Positions 50,921 to 59,640 of a DNA stretch of 64,000 nt are shown piece after piece (within the stretch, counting starts at the first letter, position 1; every line of letters starts with the position of its first letter). The DNA is from an uncultured Lachnospiraceae bacterium (lineage in GTDB: Bacteria; Bacillota; Clostridia; Lachnospirales; Lachnospiraceae). The DNA lies in assembly GCA_910577785.1 (NCBI GenBank), contig CAJTNT010000005.1, positions 1 to 64,000 of the forward strand. The letters are read 5' to 3'. A program made the translations under genes and the position numbers. Below the pieces are notes generated by a model. That model ran no database searches, was not told where the DNA came from, and worked only from the letters and a program-made list of their open reading frames with translations.

Positions 50921-51982
50921 TCACAATGCCTCCATAAACTTCACAAACATCCGGATCAGCTCCGACTCTTCAATATAAAAACACCATGGCATTTCTCCCC
51001 CTTTTCTTACGAAGATATGCTCGCCAAACAGGTTCTGGTGGGAAAAGGATATGCCAGAATGCGGATGCTCCAGGCTCCAGAAGGAACAGCCCTTTTTCTC
51101 CAGACGCCGGAACCGTTCCCCCGCCCCGCGCCCACCTTCTCCATAGACCCGGCATTTCTTCAGGCGTTCCCGGAAGACTCCCTGGTAATACGCCTGGTAT
51201 CCTTCCTGCCCTGCATAAATGCCGCTGCCAAAATCCGACGTGAATAAAACTATCCCCTGGCTGCCCAGCGCCATCTCCATCGCCCTGCCGCTGCCATCTC
51301 TGTGCCACTGGTAGCTGCAATATGCCTTATACTCCCTCCCGGAACAGAGGATGGGGAGCAGCGCATGGAATTTTTTGATTTCAGACTCTTCCTTCTCCCC
51401 ATGGCTGAGGGTGAACATATGCGCAATCCGGCATCCCTCTTTTGCTTGCATAAGGATCTGGGGCAAAGGGCTGCCCTCCGCTGCCACATCCATCTGCAGC
51501 TGCAGGTACGAAGATTCCCGGGCAAGCTGGGCAATAGCATGGTAAATTTCCTCTTTTCCATACAGCCGCTGCGTGGAGCCTTCCTGTAGCATTTTCCGGA
51601 TCCTTCCTGAAGGCGGGATGAATATGTCCTGCCCTGCTTTCTGGGACTTTACTGCCAGCAGGCCCGACTCTTCTGCCGGCAAAGCTGACTCCCCCTGCAT
51701 TCCCTGCCCGCCAAACAGCCGGCCAATGGATTTCAATGCCTGGTATTGGTACTTGCCCATCCTGCTGACCTGGTAGGCGGCCTTCAGCCCTTCTATCTGC
51801 TGCGGCGACATCTTCAGGCCTTTGCCTATGCGGACGGCCTTGTCCATACTTTCCGGCAGTTTCTTCCCCGCAGCATAGCGGCTCAGCAGGGTACGGTCCA
51901 CCTGGCAGAGCTGCGCCGCCTTCCGCCAGGAGAGATGGCGCTTTGCAACGTACTCCGATAAATATTCTGCAAAGTTCCTCAT
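50921..51982 (-). CDS. XRE-type HTH protein with C-terminal sensor-like domain (paralog 2)
   Basis: A 353-residue protein starting MRNFAEYLSEYVAKRHLSWR. The HTH is RKAAQLCQVDRTLLSRYAAG and GKKLPESMDKAVRIGKGL. The C-terminal about 200 residues are of unknown fold (GREYKAYCSYQWHRDGSGRA; MPWCFYIEESELIRMFVKF). The ATG at 51982 is 4 bases after the stop of the ClpP-like gene with GGGGGA at the junction, so it is translated with it; the long upstream frame is the antisense-like overlap of that gene. It shares order and HTH style with paralog 1, which follows after 102 bases. Confidence 0.7.
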   Translation of the reverse strand: MRNFAEYLSEYVAKRHLSWRKAAQLCQVDRTLLSRYAAGKKLPESMDKAVRIGKGLKMSPQQIEGLKAAYQVSRMGKYQYQALKSIGRLFGGQGMQGESALPAEESGLLAVKSQKAGQDIFIPPSGRIRKMLQEGSTQRLYGKEEIYHAIAQLARESSYLQLQMDVAAEGSPLPQILMQAKEGCRIAHMFTLSHGEKEESEIKKFHALLPILCSGREYKAYCSYQWHRDGSGRAMEMALGSQGIVLFTSDFGSGIYAGQEGYQAYYQGVFRERLKKCRVYGEGGRGAGERFRRLEKKGCSFWSLEHPHSGISFSHQNLFGEHIFVRKGGEMPWCFYIEESELIRMFVKFMEAL

Positions 51983-51986
51983 AAGC

Positions 51987-52580
51987 CTATTCCCCCAGCG
52001 CCAGCTCAGTAAAATCCGCCACATGATCCGCCAGCCCAAAGGCGATTGCCTCCTGCGGCTGGAAGAAACGGCCGCGGCGGACCGCTTCCTCGACCTCAGC
52101 CCCCGGCCTGCCAGTGTGTTTCTGCAGAATCTTGTTGATCTTGTCCCTGGCTTCCAGCAGGCTCTCGGAAACCATCTGGATGGAAGTACTGTTGCCGGAA
52201 ACCCCATTTCCCAGCAGCGGCTCATGCACCATCAGCTCACTGTTTGCAAACAGGTAACGTTTTCCTGGGCTGCCCGATGCAAAGATAAGCGCCGCCATGC
52301 TGTATGCCCTTCCCAGGCAGTAGAGCTTCAGGGGCGTCTTGCAGGACTGGATGGCATCATAAATCAGCATGCCGCTGTTAATCTCCCCGCCAGCGGAATT
52401 GATCAGGATACGGATGGGAGCCTTCGGATCCTCGCCCACCAGGCACATCAGCTGCCGGATAAACTCCATCGCCAGCCCGCCGTTAATTTCGCCCTCCAGG
52501 AAAATCTTCCGCTTACTCAGGAGCTTACTCTCCAATGGAACCAAAGTAATCCCCTGGCTGCTTCTTTCTTGCATATACAT
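51987..52580 (-). CDS. ClpP-like serine peptidase with altered triad
   Basis: A 197-residue ClpP-fold protein. The strand IRILINSAGGEINSGMLIYD is typical. The catalytic serine is S94 in GRAYSMAALIF and the histidine H119 in ELMVHEPLL. At the place of the third triad residue (Asp in the usual RDxFM motif) the sequence reads RRGRFFQPQEA, so Asp is replaced by Gly170. A loop insertion (LLGNGVSGNSTSIQ) follows the His. The start at 52580 overlaps the VirD4-like stop as TAATG, with AAGGA and GGAGG upstream. The location after an ATPase gene suggests a protease driven by that ATPase. It is not the housekeeping clpP. Confidence 0.85.
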   Translation of the reverse strand: MYMQERSSQGITLVPLESKLLSKRKIFLEGEINGGLAMEFIRQLMCLVGEDPKAPIRILINSAGGEINSGMLIYDAIQSCKTPLKLYCLGRAYSMAALIFASGSPGKRYLFANSELMVHEPLLGNGVSGNSTSIQMVSESLLEARDKINKILQKHTGRPGAEVEEAVRRGRFFQPQEAIAFGLADHVADFTELALGE

Positions 52581-53905
52581 TAATCCTTCCCTCCCTTCCC
52601 GCAAAAACCATACGTCATTTCCTGCTGCTCCTGTCTGTATCCCATCAATTCCTGGTATTCCCTATCCCCCTGGATCTGATATCTCTCGGTCACAATCGGC
52701 TTCTGCCCCCGCCGGAAAATATATTCCCGGCCAATCGGCATTGAAAGGACATCCTCTAACGGCTTGTTCAGCCTCTGGCTTACGGATTTGGCCGTGTCCA
52801 GGTCTATGCCGCCCAGGTAAATATAAGTATCCGCATTGTTGATAATGGTCTTCGCATCGTCTTCCCCATAAATGGACTTTAGCTGGCTCTCGCTCTGGAG
52901 CATCATCATCACAGAGATCCCTTTCTCACGGAAAACGGAAATGTACTCTGCAAAATTCACAATCTTGGCGCCGCAGGCAAAGTCGTCGCAGAGGACATGG
53001 ACTGGCCGCTCCAGACGCCCATCCTCATTCTGCTCGCCAATCTCAAACAATTCCTTAAACATCTGGCCATAAAAAATATTGGCAAAGGCATTTAAGGAGG
53101 GGTTCACCGGGGAGGTGGTGATAAATAAAATCGTCTTCTCCTGGGACAGCTTGCGGAAATCTACTTTTTGGGCATGGCGGATCATCTGGCACAGCGAAGG
53201 GGTAAAGATGGTGTCTACCGCCGTGTTCAGCGTGGAAAAAATACATCCCGCCGTACGGATTGGCGTCTGGCGGAAGGAATCCCAGCAGGAAATGGCAAAA
53301 CAGTGTGGGTCTGCCTTGCGGATTTCCTCAAATTTATCATCCAGCGAGGTTGCCACCAGAGCATCACCGCCCTGAAGCCGCAGGCTGTGGAACAGCTCCA
53401 CCACATCCGCCATTGTGCCATTCTTCTCTGTCATCATGACATAGGAAATCAGCGCGGAGAGCAGGCTGATGCTGCTATTGTCCCAGTAGGGATCTACCTT
53501 GGCGTCCTTTTTATGCGGATCTGCCATTACGATTGCCTGGGAAAGATAGGTGACATCCATCCAGCCCTTCACATACTGCAGCGGGTCATAGGAGGCCTGG
53601 GAATCCTCTGGGGATACGAAATTCATATCCAGCACATGGTAATTCCTCTTTTGGAAAAGCTTGCGGTAGGTTTTTACCAGCTTCCGTTTGGAAAGCGTGA
53701 GTACCAGGCTGGCATTCTTGGTGCATAGCAGCTTAGGCTCCGACAGAGACATGGTCTTTCCGCATCCGCTGCCGCCGCATACCAGGACATTGTTGTTCAG
53801 CTGCGTTACCCTGCTGTCTGTGCTGTATACTGCGCCTTCGCCTAAAATTATCTTGTCGTATGCTATACTTTCGCCGGCTCGGAAGGCCATCTTATGATAT
53901 GCCAT
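52580..53905 (-). CDS. Soluble VirD4/TraG-like ATPase
   Basis: A 441-residue P-loop ATPase of the conjugative coupling protein class. Walker A is VCGGSGCGKTMS near residue 43; LVLTLSKRKLVKTYRKLF and VLDMNFVSPEDSQASYDPLQ are the usual next blocks. The Walker B region is VHVLCDDFACGAKI near 303, and MMMLQSESQLKSIYGEDDA with INNADTYIYLGG is the conserved C-terminal RecA-fold part. The N-terminal membrane helices of true coupling proteins are absent and no relaxase or mating-pore gene lies nearby. It starts at 53905 inside the 3' end of the small gene and its stop overlaps the ClpP-like start. Possibly an unfoldase-like motor for the peptidase. Confidence 0.87.
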   Translation of the reverse strand: MAYHKMAFRAGESIAYDKIILGEGAVYSTDSRVTQLNNNVLVCGGSGCGKTMSLSEPKLLCTKNASLVLTLSKRKLVKTYRKLFQKRNYHVLDMNFVSPEDSQASYDPLQYVKGWMDVTYLSQAIVMADPHKKDAKVDPYWDNSSISLLSALISYVMMTEKNGTMADVVELFHSLRLQGGDALVATSLDDKFEEIRKADPHCFAISCWDSFRQTPIRTAGCIFSTLNTAVDTIFTPSLCQMIRHAQKVDFRKLSQEKTILFITTSPVNPSLNAFANIFYGQMFKELFEIGEQNEDGRLERPVHVLCDDFACGAKIVNFAEYISVFREKGISVMMMLQSESQLKSIYGEDDAKTIINNADTYIYLGGIDLDTAKSVSQRLNKPLEDVLSMPIGREYIFRRGQKPIVTERYQIQGDREYQELMGYRQEQQEMTYGFCGKGGKD

Positions 53906-54128
53906 AGCTGCCACCCCCTTCAAATGGATTTAAGTTAATCTGTCCTGCTTTTAGGCTGTCGGCATGTATCTGATTAAATAGCCTATAAAATGCCGGGTAC
54001 TTATACTTTGGGAGGCTGTTTTCCAGGCAGGCTCTTAAGTAAATGGCACCCAATTCTTCCTCGGCCAAAAGGCTAACTTGCATCATGTGGCCTGCATTCT
54101 TGACATAATCCTGGTAATTGCTTGGCAT
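53892..54128 (-). CDS. Small helical protein heading the VirD4/ClpP unit
   Basis: A 78-residue protein starting MPSNYQDYVKNAGHMMQVSL. It is mostly helical (LAEEELGAIYLRACLENSLP) and has no membrane segment. GGAGGG lies 7 bases before the ATG at 54128; the frame extends to 54161 without support. It overlaps the VirD4-like start by 14 bases. Its SD lies inside a long leader hairpin (54131-54214). Function unknown; possible adaptor of the ATPase. Confidence 0.65.
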   Translation of the reverse strand: MPSNYQDYVKNAGHMMQVSLLAEEELGAIYLRACLENSLPKYKYPAFYRLFNQIHADSLKAGQINLNPFEGGGSYGIS

Positions 54129-54130
54129 TG

Positions 54131-54214
54131 TTTCCCTCCATTCTATCTGTAAATGTAACATCGTGTACCGTTATGATATGGAACTGTTGCTTACATTTAC
54201 TATATGGAGGGAAA
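54131..54214 (-). promoter_or_regulatory. Leader hairpin that covers the SD of the VirD4/ClpP unit
   Basis: Two nested perfect inverted repeats form one 84-base hairpin. TTTCCCTCCAT (54131-54141) pairs with ATGGAGGGAAA (54204-54214), and GTAAATGTAA (54149-54158) pairs with TTACATTTAC (54191-54200). On the mRNA the SD GGAGGG of the 53892-54128 gene lies in the outer stem, so ribosome access needs melting of it. Confidence 0.65.
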
Positions 54215-54226
54215 GGGAGAATTTAC

Positions 54227-55399
54227 TCAAGGGGGCGGGGAATTTGTAATGATGAAGATGAACATTAGAGAGAGCAGGCTGCCTGCGCATCCGAGGAGGG
54301 AACCTGACAAGATTGGCACAGCGCCAAAATATTGCGGCAGGAACCCCAGAAAGAGGGCAAATGTCAAGAAACCAAAGGCAAAGCCTGGCATTTGGGGGAG
54401 AAGGCAGACCATCCAATAGAGGGTGATGGGCATTGTCATATTAAATAAGAAAAGAGCGGCCAAACCGAAAGGCATGGATGCGGAAAACAGATAGCAGAGG
54501 GCGGCCGCCGCCAGTGAGAGGATGGCAGTCTTTTGCGCGCCATAATGAGCGGCGAGCAGGCCGCCTGCCATTTTGCCGGTTACAAGCGCCAGGACGCAGA
54601 ATAGGCCTGCAGCTTGTCCTGTTTTCCATGGGAAAGTAACGGACATCCCCAGATAGGAGCGCAGGATAACCACTAGGAAACAGCATGTGATGGCTGTAAT
54701 GGCAGCTGAGCGGAGTTTTGCTTCTGTTTTGCCAATTGGAGGTAATTCCCTCTCTGTTTTAGCAGCTGAAGATGACGTTCTTCCTGTTATCGCTGCTGAA
54801 GGCGCCAGGGAACCTGTGCGGCGAGCCGTATGTGCCTGCAGCCAGAACATGGCAAGGCCAAAAAGCAGCATGGCAAGGGCAGCCATCCAAAAGCATGGCC
54901 GCCAAAGGCCGCCTTTTGCGGCTAAAGTCCCAAGGTATAGGCCAAAGGCTCCTGGCGCCACGAAAATGCCTAGGCCTTTTCCACGCCAGCTTTTGCAAGA
55001 GTCTTCCGCAATCACCCCTATGCCGCCCCCTATATGGAACAGGGCATTGCCAATCCCTAGTATGATGGGGTGGGTCAATGCCCCAATGATCGTGCATAAG
55101 ACGCCAAGCGCCGCGGTGCAGGGAGCCAGGGAAAATGCCCTGAAAACTGGAAGAGATGCGCAGCGCTGGGCTGACAGAGGCTTAGTCCGTGATGCCGGAA
55201 CTGTCTGGGCAGAGATTGGCAATCTCTCGGATGCCAAAACGTCTAGGATAATGCCAAGGGGCATCTGGAGGGCAAATGCACAAAAGTTGTAGAGAAGCAT
55301 ATAGAAATAGCCGTTTTCCTGCGGGATGAATACGCCAAACATGGCCAAGGCACATACGCCGTCTACAAACATGTGCAGGATGGAATAGATTGCTGTCAT
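54227..55399 (-). CDS. Major facilitator superfamily transporter
   Basis: A 390-residue membrane protein with about 11-12 hydrophobic helices and a long, basic, variable central loop (RTGSLAPSAAITGRTSSSAA) between the two halves. HMFVDGVCALAMFGVF and NALFHIGGGIGVIAEDS resemble bacterial MFS members near the fosmidomycin-resistance type. The ATG at 55399 has AAAGGA upstream; the longer frame overlaps the next gene. It starts 22 bases after the amidase stop, same strand. Substrate unknown. Confidence 0.75.
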   Translation of the reverse strand: MTAIYSILHMFVDGVCALAMFGVFIPQENGYFYMLLYNFCAFALQMPLGIILDVLASERLPISAQTVPASRTKPLSAQRCASLPVFRAFSLAPCTAALGVLCTIIGALTHPIILGIGNALFHIGGGIGVIAEDSCKSWRGKGLGIFVAPGAFGLYLGTLAAKGGLWRPCFWMAALAMLLFGLAMFWLQAHTARRTGSLAPSAAITGRTSSSAAKTERELPPIGKTEAKLRSAAITAITCCFLVVILRSYLGMSVTFPWKTGQAAGLFCVLALVTGKMAGGLLAAHYGAQKTAILSLAAAALCYLFSASMPFGLAALFLFNMTMPITLYWMVCLLPQMPGFAFGFLTFALFLGFLPQYFGAVPILSGSLLGCAGSLLSLMFIFIITNSPPP

Positions 55400-55421
55400 A
55401 ATAATATCCTTTCGCAGCCCT

Positions 55422-56669
55422 TTAGACGCCAAAATAAGCGTCCAGCCCATCGGCTATGCCGGTGGAGAGCTTCTGCTGGTAGCTGTCTGTAGCCATATTC
55501 TGGTCTTCCGCGGGATTGGTCATAAAGCCCATTTCTACAATCGTCACGGGAACGGTACACCAATTAATGCCGCTCATGGTGTCTGTTTCCCAGATGAATT
55601 TTTTGTTGGCGCCTGTGGCATTGACTGCGCCGTCCAGTACACATTCTGAAAGGCTGCGGCACTGGCTGTACAGATTTCCCATAAAGGGATTGCCGGACGT
55701 AGGGCAGATGGTGAGGATCCCGTTTTCACTGCCGTCGTCCGATCCATTGGCATGGATACGGACAAAGGCGTCCGCCCCAGCGTTATTGGCGATAGCGGCG
55801 CGTTCGCTGTTGCTGATATCCACGTCATGGCTGGTGCGGGTCATAATCACCTGGTAGCCCCTTGCTTCCAGCTCCGCCTGAAGCTTGAGGGAAACGGCAA
55901 GGGTCAGCTCATATTCGTTCAAACCGCTGACGCAGCCGCTTGTGCCGGTACTCACCTTGGGCTTTGTCTCGGAAGCCCCAGGGCCGATTGGCTCCTGCTC
56001 ACTGTTGCCATGTCCCTGATGTCCGGCATCAATGACCACCAGGCGGCCATTGTCCGTCATTTCTGACTTTAACTGCAGGTAATCGGAGGAAATATAGTAT
56101 TCCTTGCCCTCAATCGTTACGGCGCTCCACGTCCCGTCATTTGCCGTGCGGGTAAATTCACTTCTGCGCCCCACCGTCTGAAATACCTCGCCATCCATAG
56201 AAGGCGCCATACGCACATTGACAGAAGCCGTTGTCACAACCTCTTCCTCGGCATATACCACAGTGTCCGGATTTAGCGTGGGAGTATCTGTGCTATCGTT
56301 TCCCGCGCCGCCAGTTCCTTCCATATCTGTGCCAGCCCCATCGTTCCCTTCCGTATCTGTGCCGGCTTTGTCGTTTCCTTCCGTATCTGTGTCAGCTCCA
56401 TTGTTTCCTTCTGCGCCTTTGCCCCCGCTGGCGCTATTACTCCCTTCCGTATCTGTGCCTTCGCTGGCATTTCCCGTGTCCTTGGTTTCTGTTCCTTGGT
56501 TTTCATCACTTTGCTGGCCTGCCTTACCCTGCAGGGACTCCCCGCCATCTCCTTCCGCGTCTGTCTCAGCCTGGTTCCTGCCCAGGCTGGTGTCCGCCGG
56601 CTTTCCGCATCCAGACAAAATCACCGCCATAACAAGCAGCCAGGCCGCCCATCTGCTGTATTTTCTCAT
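55422..56669 (-). CDS. N-acetylmuramoyl-L-alanine amidase lipoprotein with SH3 domain
   Basis: A 415-residue exported protein. A signal peptide with lipobox LSGC (Cys21) is followed by about 100 residues of Gly/Asp/Thr repeats (AGTDTEGNDG units), a wall spacer. A bacterial SH3 domain (TTASVNVRMAPSMDGEVFQT) comes next. The catalytic Amidase_3 domain shows the zinc ligands and active Glu: VIDAGHQG, NEYELTLAV, VRIHANGS and IVEMGFMTNP. It cleaves the bond between MurNAc and the stem peptide. It lies between pyk and the MFS gene on the same strand. Confidence 0.93.
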   Translation of the reverse strand: MRKYSRWAAWLLVMAVILSGCGKPADTSLGRNQAETDAEGDGGESLQGKAGQQSDENQGTETKDTGNASEGTDTEGSNSASGGKGAEGNNGADTDTEGNDKAGTDTEGNDGAGTDMEGTGGAGNDSTDTPTLNPDTVVYAEEEVVTTASVNVRMAPSMDGEVFQTVGRRSEFTRTANDGTWSAVTIEGKEYYISSDYLQLKSEMTDNGRLVVIDAGHQGHGNSEQEPIGPGASETKPKVSTGTSGCVSGLNEYELTLAVSLKLQAELEARGYQVIMTRTSHDVDISNSERAAIANNAGADAFVRIHANGSDDGSENGILTICPTSGNPFMGNLYSQCRSLSECVLDGAVNATGANKKFIWETDTMSGINWCTVPVTIVEMGFMTNPAEDQNMATDSYQQKLSTGIADGLDAYFGV

Positions 56670-56728
56670 GCTATCTCTGTTTCCTTTCTATATTCTACAT
56701 GAAATGCAATAAAAACTCTTATCCCCTT

Positions 56729-58477
56729 CTAATTGCAGCTCACAATCCCCTCCTTGCCATTGAGCGTCACATAAGCCCCTGTTTTGAGGATCCCTGTGGC
56801 ATTCTTGGCTTCCGTAAGCACGGGGATATCCAGGCTTAGGCCAGCGATTACGGCATGCGCATTGGGCCCGCCTGCTTCCACAATCAGCCCGCCTGCCTCC
56901 CGCAGCTGCTCCATCATCCCATTGGAGGTATCCTTTGCCACGATAATATCGCCTTCCTTAAAATCTTTCTTCAAAGCTTCCTCATCCGTACATACACAGA
57001 GGTTTGCGGAAACAGATTTCTCATTGATTCCCTTGCCGGTCACCAGGATATGCCCGGCCACCTGTACCTTGAGGATATTCGTTGTTCCCGGCACGCCCAG
57101 CGGCACCCCGGCAGTAATCACCGTGACGTCCCCCATAGACACCAGACCTGCCTTCTCAGCCACATCCACCGCATGCTCAAACAGCTCGTCCGCGTCCTCC
57201 ATCGGCTCTACCTTGAGCGGCACGACGCCCCAGGAAAGGTTCAGCTGCCGGCAGACCTTTGCATGCATGCTGCCGCCGATAATCGTGCAGTCTGGGCGAT
57301 ACTTGGAAATCATGCGCGCCGTCTTGCCAGACTGAGTGACCGTGATAATGGCCGCCGCATTGAGATCGTTGGCCGTGGTACAGGTAGCGTGGGAAATGGC
57401 GTTGGTAATGTCTGGATTGCTCATGGTCTCCCGCGCCTTGAAACGTGCAGTGTAGTTGATATCCTGCTCCGTACGGATAGCGAGCTTGACCATTGTCTTA
57501 ACAGCCTCTACGGGATACATCCCGGCCGCTGTTTCCCCAGAAAGCATAATCGCGCTTGTCCCGTCATAGATGGCATTTGCCACATCTGTGGCCTCTGCAC
57601 GGGTGGGGCGCGGGTTCTTCATCATCGAATCCAGCATCTGGGTCGCCGTAATGACCTGCTTGCCGGCGTTGATTACCTTTTTAATCATCATTTTCTGGAT
57701 CACCGGCACATCCTCCAGAGGGATTTCCACGCCCATATCCCCTCTGGCCACCATAATGCCGTCAGAAACCTGGATAATCTCATCAATATTTTCCACGCCC
57801 TGCATATTTTCGATTTTGGCAATAATATTGATGTTATGGCAATCCTTCTCCTCGAAAATTTTGCGGATCTGCAGGACATCGTCCGCAGTGCGCACAAAGG
57901 AGGCGGCCACAAAATCGTAATCGTTCTCTATGCCAAATACAATATCTTCATAATCCTTTTCGCTGATATAAGGCATAGAAAGCTCCACATTGGGGACGTT
58001 GACACCCTTTTTATTGGAAATCATGCCGCCATTTTGCACATGGCAGGCAATCTCGGTATCCGTGACTTCCTCCACACGCAGCTCAATCAGTCCGTCATCA
58101 ATCAGAATGCGGTCGCCTGGCGCTACGTCTTTTACCAAATCCTGATAAGTAATGGAGACACGCTCTGCATTTCCGACAATTTCTTCGGTGGTCAGTGTGA
58201 ACTTCTGGCCTTCTACAAGCTGTGCCTTGCCGCCCTCAATGTCACGCAGGCGGATTTCCGGTCCTTTTGTGTCAAGTAAGGTTGCTATCGGCAGGTTCAG
58301 CTCTTCCCGCAGCTGGCATACGCGGCGCAGGCGCGCTCCCTGTTCCTCGTGGGTTCCATGGGAGAAATTAAAGCGGGCCACATTCATGCCTTCGAGCATA
58401 AGCTGGCGCAGTACATCGTCCTTATCTGTGGCCGGTCCAAGGGTACAAATGATTTTTGTTTTCCTTAGGTTTTTCAT
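56729..58477 (-). CDS. pyk: Pyruvate kinase with C-terminal PEP-utilising-type domain
   Basis: A 582-residue pyruvate kinase, converting phosphoenolpyruvate and ADP to pyruvate and ATP. Signature blocks are TKIICTLGPATDKDDVLRQL, VARFNFSHGT, IIAKIENMQGVENIDEII and VARGDMGVEIPLEDVP. The usual core of about 470 residues is followed by an extra swivelling domain (about 490-582) as found in Firmicutes; there the typical THGGxxSHAAI reads VEAGGPNAHAVIAG, keeping a His. AAAGGA stands 13 bases before the ATG. Same strand as arcC. Confidence 0.96.
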   Translation of the reverse strand: MKNLRKTKIICTLGPATDKDDVLRQLMLEGMNVARFNFSHGTHEEQGARLRRVCQLREELNLPIATLLDTKGPEIRLRDIEGGKAQLVEGQKFTLTTEEIVGNAERVSITYQDLVKDVAPGDRILIDDGLIELRVEEVTDTEIACHVQNGGMISNKKGVNVPNVELSMPYISEKDYEDIVFGIENDYDFVAASFVRTADDVLQIRKIFEEKDCHNINIIAKIENMQGVENIDEIIQVSDGIMVARGDMGVEIPLEDVPVIQKMMIKKVINAGKQVITATQMLDSMMKNPRPTRAEATDVANAIYDGTSAIMLSGETAAGMYPVEAVKTMVKLAIRTEQDINYTARFKARETMSNPDITNAISHATCTTANDLNAAAIITVTQSGKTARMISKYRPDCTIIGGSMHAKVCRQLNLSWGVVPLKVEPMEDADELFEHAVDVAEKAGLVSMGDVTVITAGVPLGVPGTTNILKVQVAGHILVTGKGINEKSVSANLCVCTDEEALKKDFKEGDIIVAKDTSNGMMEQLREAGGLIVEAGGPNAHAVIAGLSLDIPVLTEAKNATGILKTGAYVTLNGKEGIVSCN

Positions 58478-58533
58478 GGTGGTTTTATCATCCTTTCTGT
58501 CATTTCTATTTTATAAAATCAGCTGTGCAGAAT

Positions 58534-59466
58534 CTATTTATGGATTACCGTCCCTAACAGCTGTTTTCCTTCTTCCTCTAAGGGCGCAAGCTTTGTAATT
58601 AAGACGCTGCGCACAGCGGAATTGCCGATAAAGGAGATAGCGGCTTCAATCTTGGGCAGCATCGTGCCATCCTCGAATTGTCCTTCCGCCATATATTCTT
58701 TGGCCTGGGCTACTGTCATTTCGTCTATCGGCTGCTCATTTTCTTTGCCGAAATTCAGGCAGGCCTTCTCTACCCCAGTGAGGATGACCAGGCGGTCTGC
58801 GTCCAGCAGGTCTGCCAGCTTGCCGGCAACGGAATCCTTTTCAATGACGGCGCTTGCGCCTTTGAGCTTGTGGTGCTGCATCAGCACGGGAATCCCGCCC
58901 CCGCCGCAGGCCACCACCACCTGCCCTGCGTCCAGTAAGGCGCGGATGGCGTCAATCTCCACGATATCCATCGGCTTGGGAGCGGCCACGATACGGCGGT
59001 AGCCGTCTGCTTCCTGAACCACATGGTTGCCCTTTTTCTCCTCAGCTTCGGCATCCTCTTCTGTCATCTTGCGGCCGATTACCTTAGTGGGATGATAGAA
59101 GGCGTCATCATAAGGATCCACGCACACCTGGGTGAGGATGGTGGAGACGGTCTTGTAAATGCCGCGGCTTAAGAGTTCCGTGCGGATGGCATTCTGCAAA
59201 TCGTAGCCGATATAGCCCTGGCTCATGGCCGAACAGACCGACATCGGCGTAGCCGTATACTCCGGGTAAATCCTGCAGAACTCCGCCATCGCCGTATGGA
59301 TCATGCCCACTTGGGGGCCGTTGCTGTGGGTAATGGCTACCTGGTAGTCATCCTTAATCAAATCCGCTACTGCCTTGGCCGCCCGTTTCGTGGCGACTTT
59401 CTGCTCCGGCAGGGTCGTACCCAGAGCGTCATGCCCCAGGGCGATCACAATCTTTTTCTTCCTCAT
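58534..59466 (-). CDS. arcC: Carbamate kinase
   Basis: A 310-residue amino-acid-kinase-family enzyme making ATP from carbamoyl phosphate, the last step of fermentative arginine or citrulline breakdown. Recognisable parts are IVIALGHDALGTTLPEQ (a clostridial variant of the ALGGNAL loop), HSNGPQVGMI, VVACGGGGIPV and DADRLVILTGVEKACLNFG. No other arc genes are in the window. AAAGGA precedes the ATG. The gap to the pyk start is 56 bases. Confidence 0.95.
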   Translation of the reverse strand: MRKKKIVIALGHDALGTTLPEQKVATKRAAKAVADLIKDDYQVAITHSNGPQVGMIHTAMAEFCRIYPEYTATPMSVCSAMSQGYIGYDLQNAIRTELLSRGIYKTVSTILTQVCVDPYDDAFYHPTKVIGRKMTEEDAEAEEKKGNHVVQEADGYRRIVAAPKPMDIVEIDAIRALLDAGQVVVACGGGGIPVLMQHHKLKGASAVIEKDSVAGKLADLLDADRLVILTGVEKACLNFGKENEQPIDEMTVAQAKEYMAEGQFEDGTMLPKIEAAISFIGNSAVRSVLITKLAPLEEEGKQLLGTVIHK

Positions 59467-59528
59467 AAAATCACTGTCCTTTTCTCTATCTATAATTATA
59501 TGGTATCTATATCTATGCTATCCGCTGC

Positions 59529-59640
59529 CTGGCAGATTTCCTGGCATGGTTCGCCGACTTATTCCATCCACTGTCCAGCAGATTTTCTCGGTATGATTTC
59601 CTACCCTATTCCATCCACGATCTGGCAGATTTCCTGATAT
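59529..59640. repeat. Degenerate 46-bp tandem repeat at the end of the hipA-like remnant
   Basis: Units with GCAGATTT cores recur at 59532, 59578 and 59625, each followed after about 25 bases by TATTCCATCCA. The third unit is the last codons of the frame ending at 59601. As in the 18.7-kb array, the 3' end of a gene has been duplicated downstream. Confidence 0.6.

Noticed and set aside
52580..53905. Part of an integrative conjugative element
   Set aside because: The ATPase resembles VirD4, but no relaxase, VirB4, integrase or att-like repeat is nearby, and the protein lacks the N-terminal membrane part.
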